NCBI RefSeq assembly: GCF_000271485.2
Contig: NZ_AKVN02000001.1
Span: 2,443,501 to 2,507,500, forward strand
Length of the DNA stretch: 64,000 nucleotides
Direction of reading: 5' to 3'
Origin: Pelosinus fermentans DSM 17108
Lineage (GTDB): Bacteria; Bacillota; Negativicutes; DSM-13327
Positions 61,793 through 64,000 of the stretch are shown here, one piece after another (position 1 is the first letter of the stretch; every line of letters starts with the position of its first letter). The translations under genes and the position numbers were made by a program. The notes under the pieces are model-generated. The model was not told where the DNA came from. It was given only the letters and a program-made list of their open reading frames with translations, and ran no database searches.

Positions 61793-62466
61793 GAAGTGTT
61801 ATTCCCAATGCGTTAACAGCATTGAATTTAGTATTAGGCATGTGTGCAATTATTTCTACCTTCCATAATGAATTCTATCAAGCAGCGCTATTTATAGTCG
61901 CAGCGATGATTAGTGATGGGTTAGATGGTAGAGTTGCTAGATATTTAAATGTAAGTAGTGAATTTGGTAAGGAATTGGATTCATTGTGTGATTTAGCATC
62001 ATTTGGTGTAGCACCTGCGATTTTAGCTTACGCATTTTTATTAAAAGATTTTGGCATTATAGGATCTCTTATAGCTGCATTTTTCGCAACCTGTGGGGCA
62101 TTGCGCTTAGCTCGTTTCAATGTTAATACCACTACAGTAAAAGGCTATTTTATGGGATTGCCCATTCCTGCTGCTGGCTGTGTTGTTGCTACTTTTGTTA
62201 TGCTTGGAATTAAACCAGTTGGTTGGATATTTCCAATTTTGGTTATCGTTTTTGGATATTTGATGGTTAGTACCATTAAATATCCTGATTTTAAGGGAAA
62301 AGGTGAAAAAATTAGGATTATTCCTGTAATTGTAACAATACTAGTTGCTGGCTATATACTATTCATGACCAAAGATGCTGTCCTATTTACGCCATTCTTC
62401 GCATATGCTTTATTTGGGATACTAAATACTGTTTTTGGATTATTTGATTATAAAACCACTACGTAG
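61789..62466 (+). CDS. pssA: CDP-diacylglycerol-serine O-phosphatidyltransferase
   Basis: 225 aa; GGGAGGTTGTTGCA before the ATG; overlaps psd by 4 bases (ATGA). The CDP-alcohol phosphotransferase motif is complete: DGLDGRVARYLNVSSEFGKELDSLCD (D-G-x2-A-R-x8-G-x3-D-x3-D). Six to eight membrane helices. It makes phosphatidylserine, the substrate of Psd. Confidence 0.95.
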   Translation: MRSVIPNALTALNLVLGMCAIISTFHNEFYQAALFIVAAMISDGLDGRVARYLNVSSEFGKELDSLCDLASFGVAPAILAYAFLLKDFGIIGSLIAAFFATCGALRLARFNVNTTTVKGYFMGLPIPAAGCVVATFVMLGIKPVGWIFPILVIVFGYLMVSTIKYPDFKGKGEKIRIIPVIVTILVAGYILFMTKDAVLFTPFFAYALFGILNTVFGLFDYKTTT

Positions 62467-62518
62467 TATGTAGTGGTAAGAAAAAATAATTGTATCCTGA
62501 TCATTGGATGCTTATTTT
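62455..62518 (+). terminator. Hairpin region after pssA
   Basis: ACCACTAC pairs with GTAGTGGT (62455-62477) across the stop codon; a weaker ATCC/GGAT stem follows and leads to TTATTTTTTT at about 62512-62521. The T run does not directly follow the stronger stem. Confidence 0.45.
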
Positions 62519-62575
62519 TTTGTAATTTTAAAAAGAACATCATGTGTTAATGAATGTGTTTAAATAACGAATATC

Positions 62576-62605
62576 TTGACAATTTAGTGAAGTTAGAATT
62601 AGAAT
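62576..62605 (+). promoter_or_regulatory. SigA-type promoter of the glycosyltransferase gene
   Basis: TTGACA (62576-62581), an 18-base spacer, TAGAAT (62600-62605). Confidence 0.65.
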
Positions 62606-62640
62606 GTTATGTGTGTTTTAAGTTGAAGTATATTTAGTTG

Positions 62641-62660
62641 AAGTATATTTAAATATACTT
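62641..62660. repeat. Perfect 20-bp palindrome in the leader of the glycosyltransferase gene
   Basis: AAGTATATTTAAATATACTT is its own reverse complement. Its left half also occurs just before it in a direct repeat (TTGAAGTATATTTA at 62624-62637 and again at 62639). It lies about 30 bases after the predicted RNA start, a place for a repressor. Confidence 0.6.
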
Positions 62661-62692
62661 TAAAAAAACAGGCTTTTAAAGGAGAAAAATCC

Positions 62693-63976
62693 ATGAATTA
62701 TATTTTTGACTATATTATGATTCCATTACAGCTTATTATTGTATTCTTTACTTTATATTATTTTATTATTGCTTTTTTTGGTATTTGGCGCAGAAAAGAA
62801 AAGAAAATTATGACACCTCAAAATAGCTTTGCTGTTATTGTGGCGGCGCATAATGAGGAACAAGTAATAGGTCAATTGGTAGAAAATCTTCACGTTTTGA
62901 AGTATCCTCGCGAGTTATATGATATTTTTGTAGTGGCAGATAATTGTAAGGATAATACGGCGGAAATTGCTCGCGGAGCGGGTGCTATTGTTTATGAACG
63001 CTTTTGCTTAGAACAGCGTGGTAAAGGTTATGCAATGGAATGGATGTTTGCAAAACTATTTAAACTAGAGCGTAATTATGATAGTGTAGTAATATTTGAT
63101 GCAGATAATTTGGTGGATCAAAATTTTCTTTTAGAAATGAATAGTCGATTATGTAAAGGTGAGAAAGTAATTCAGGGATATTTGGATTCTAAAAACCCTC
63201 ATGATACATGGATTGCCGGTACGTTTGCTATTTCTTTCTGGGTTGTAAATCATATTTGGCATCTCGCTAAATACAATATAGGATTGTCAAGTGTCCTTGG
63301 TGGCACTGGTATGTGTATATCTACAGATGTGCTGCGAAAGTTTGGATGGGGAGCAACTTGTCTTACTGAAGATATGGAATTTACGATGAAGGTATTATTA
63401 AAAGGTATCCCCACCACTTGGGCTCATGATGCTATTGTATACGATGAAAAGCCCTTAACCTTTGAACAGTCATGGCGTCAGCGTAAACGGTGGGCACAGG
63501 GACATTTTGATATAGCAGGCCGATATATTCCCAGCATGTTGTATGAGGGGATTAAGCAACGTGATATTAGAATTTTAGATGGTGTATTGCATCTGTTTCA
63601 ACCATATTTTTTAATCTTATCAACAAGTTTTGTGTTAATGAGTTATATCTATACCATTGTCCCTTTTTATACTAATATTATAAATAAAATATTACCCGTT
63701 GAGGTTATGACAGCGATAGGTGTTGGACAATATCTATTTCCGGTGATGATTTTAGGGATGATTGGTGCCAAAGGGAAATCATGGTGGTACTTAATATTCT
63801 ATCCATTGTTTGTTTATAGCTGGATACCGATTACTATTTTAGGCTTCTTCCATCGTAATGACCGAGAGTGGAGCCATACACAGCATACTCGTAGTATTAG
63901 TTATAAAGATGTATTGTTGACGCAAAAAAATGAATTTACCAAGGAAGATTTTTTAAGTAAGCAAGCTGTTAAATAA
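62693..63976 (+). CDS. Membrane glycosyltransferase, family 2
   Basis: 427 aa; AAAGGAGAAAAATCC before the ATG. One N-terminal membrane helix, then the GT-A domain: FAVIVAAHNEEQVIGQLVENL, FVVADNCKDNTAEIARGAGA, VVIFDADNLVD (DxD), GGTGMCISTDVLRKFGW, TEDMEFTMKVL (ED) and QRKRWAQGH (QxxRW). Three or four C-terminal helices follow. The QxxRW motif marks processive enzymes making surface polysaccharide, like cellulose- or poly-GlcNAc-synthase relatives. Its own promoter and palindrome suggest separate control. Confidence 0.92.
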   Translation: MNYIFDYIMIPLQLIIVFFTLYYFIIAFFGIWRRKEKKIMTPQNSFAVIVAAHNEEQVIGQLVENLHVLKYPRELYDIFVVADNCKDNTAEIARGAGAIVYERFCLEQRGKGYAMEWMFAKLFKLERNYDSVVIFDADNLVDQNFLLEMNSRLCKGEKVIQGYLDSKNPHDTWIAGTFAISFWVVNHIWHLAKYNIGLSSVLGGTGMCISTDVLRKFGWGATCLTEDMEFTMKVLLKGIPTTWAHDAIVYDEKPLTFEQSWRQRKRWAQGHFDIAGRYIPSMLYEGIKQRDIRILDGVLHLFQPYFLILSTSFVLMSYIYTIVPFYTNIINKILPVEVMTAIGVGQYLFPVMILGMIGAKGKSWWYLIFYPLFVYSWIPITILGFFHRNDREWSHTQHTRSISYKDVLLTQKNEFTKEDFLSKQAVK

Positions 63977-64000
63977 AAGATGAGTATTATACTCATCTTT
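63977..64000 (+). terminator. Terminator stem at the window end
   Basis: AAAGATGAGTA pairs with TACTCATCTTT; any further T tail lies outside the window. Confidence 0.6.

Overview
The window looks like a chromosome segment of a spore-forming Firmicute with an outer membrane, most likely a Negativicutes of the Sporomusaceae type (Pelosinus- or Sporomusa-like). This is inference. It rests on low GC and strong AGGAGG ribosome-binding sites, on outer-membrane functions (a type IV pilus secretin, a TonB C-terminal domain protein, an RND efflux pump with its adaptor), and on sporulation signals (a Spo0E-like phosphatase and several promoters resembling those of the late mother-cell factor SigK).

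Region 1 (about 1-28,100) is accessory and badly worn. It holds an IS1182-like element with a group II intron against its right end, a truncated Cas4-like nuclease, a cyclase, a GC-richer PLP enzyme, phage and recombinase debris, a dead SOS-controlled DNA polymerase of the Y family, a trio of tyrosine recombinases (RIT-like; the middle gene has a nonsense codon), and a group II intron nested inside another intron's maturase gene. It also holds a small toxin-like locus, a split Cas4-like nuclease carrying a CFI-box domain, and six very small minus-strand genes sharing one promoter architecture. Three of those six encode proteins with Cys-Trp-Pro-Arg hexapeptide repeats. Two near-identical Gly/Ile/Cys-rich mini-genes (415-531 and 27691-27810) bracket the whole accessory region.

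Region 2 (28,170-33,300) is ordinary housekeeping: rnhB, an FlhB-like C-terminal protein, yraN, ubiX, comM, yqeG and aroE.

Region 3 (33,480-44,950) is a complete type IV pilus and competence operon: an inner-membrane PilP-like protein, secretin, pilB, pilT, pilC, major pilin, prepilin peptidase, four minor pilin-like proteins, a ComFB-like protein and pilM-N-O, closed by a long hairpin. Aromatic synthesis (aroK-aroB, with aroE upstream of the pilus genes) and an RND efflux pair follow.

Region 4 (51,100-64,000) is again core: rpmB (minus), a DUF1858 redox protein, recG, a small Cys protein, a TVP38 membrane protein, a tautomerase, guaB, a polysaccharide deacetylase (minus), a class A penicillin-binding protein broken by two one-base losses at G-runs, a WecG/TagA glycosyltransferase, psd-pssA for phosphatidylethanolamine, and a membrane glycosyltransferase preceded by a perfect 20-bp palindrome.

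The most interesting material is the family of tiny genes with SigK-like promoters and their repeat-unit structure, the split nuclease, and the nested introns. No tRNA, rRNA or CRISPR array was seen.
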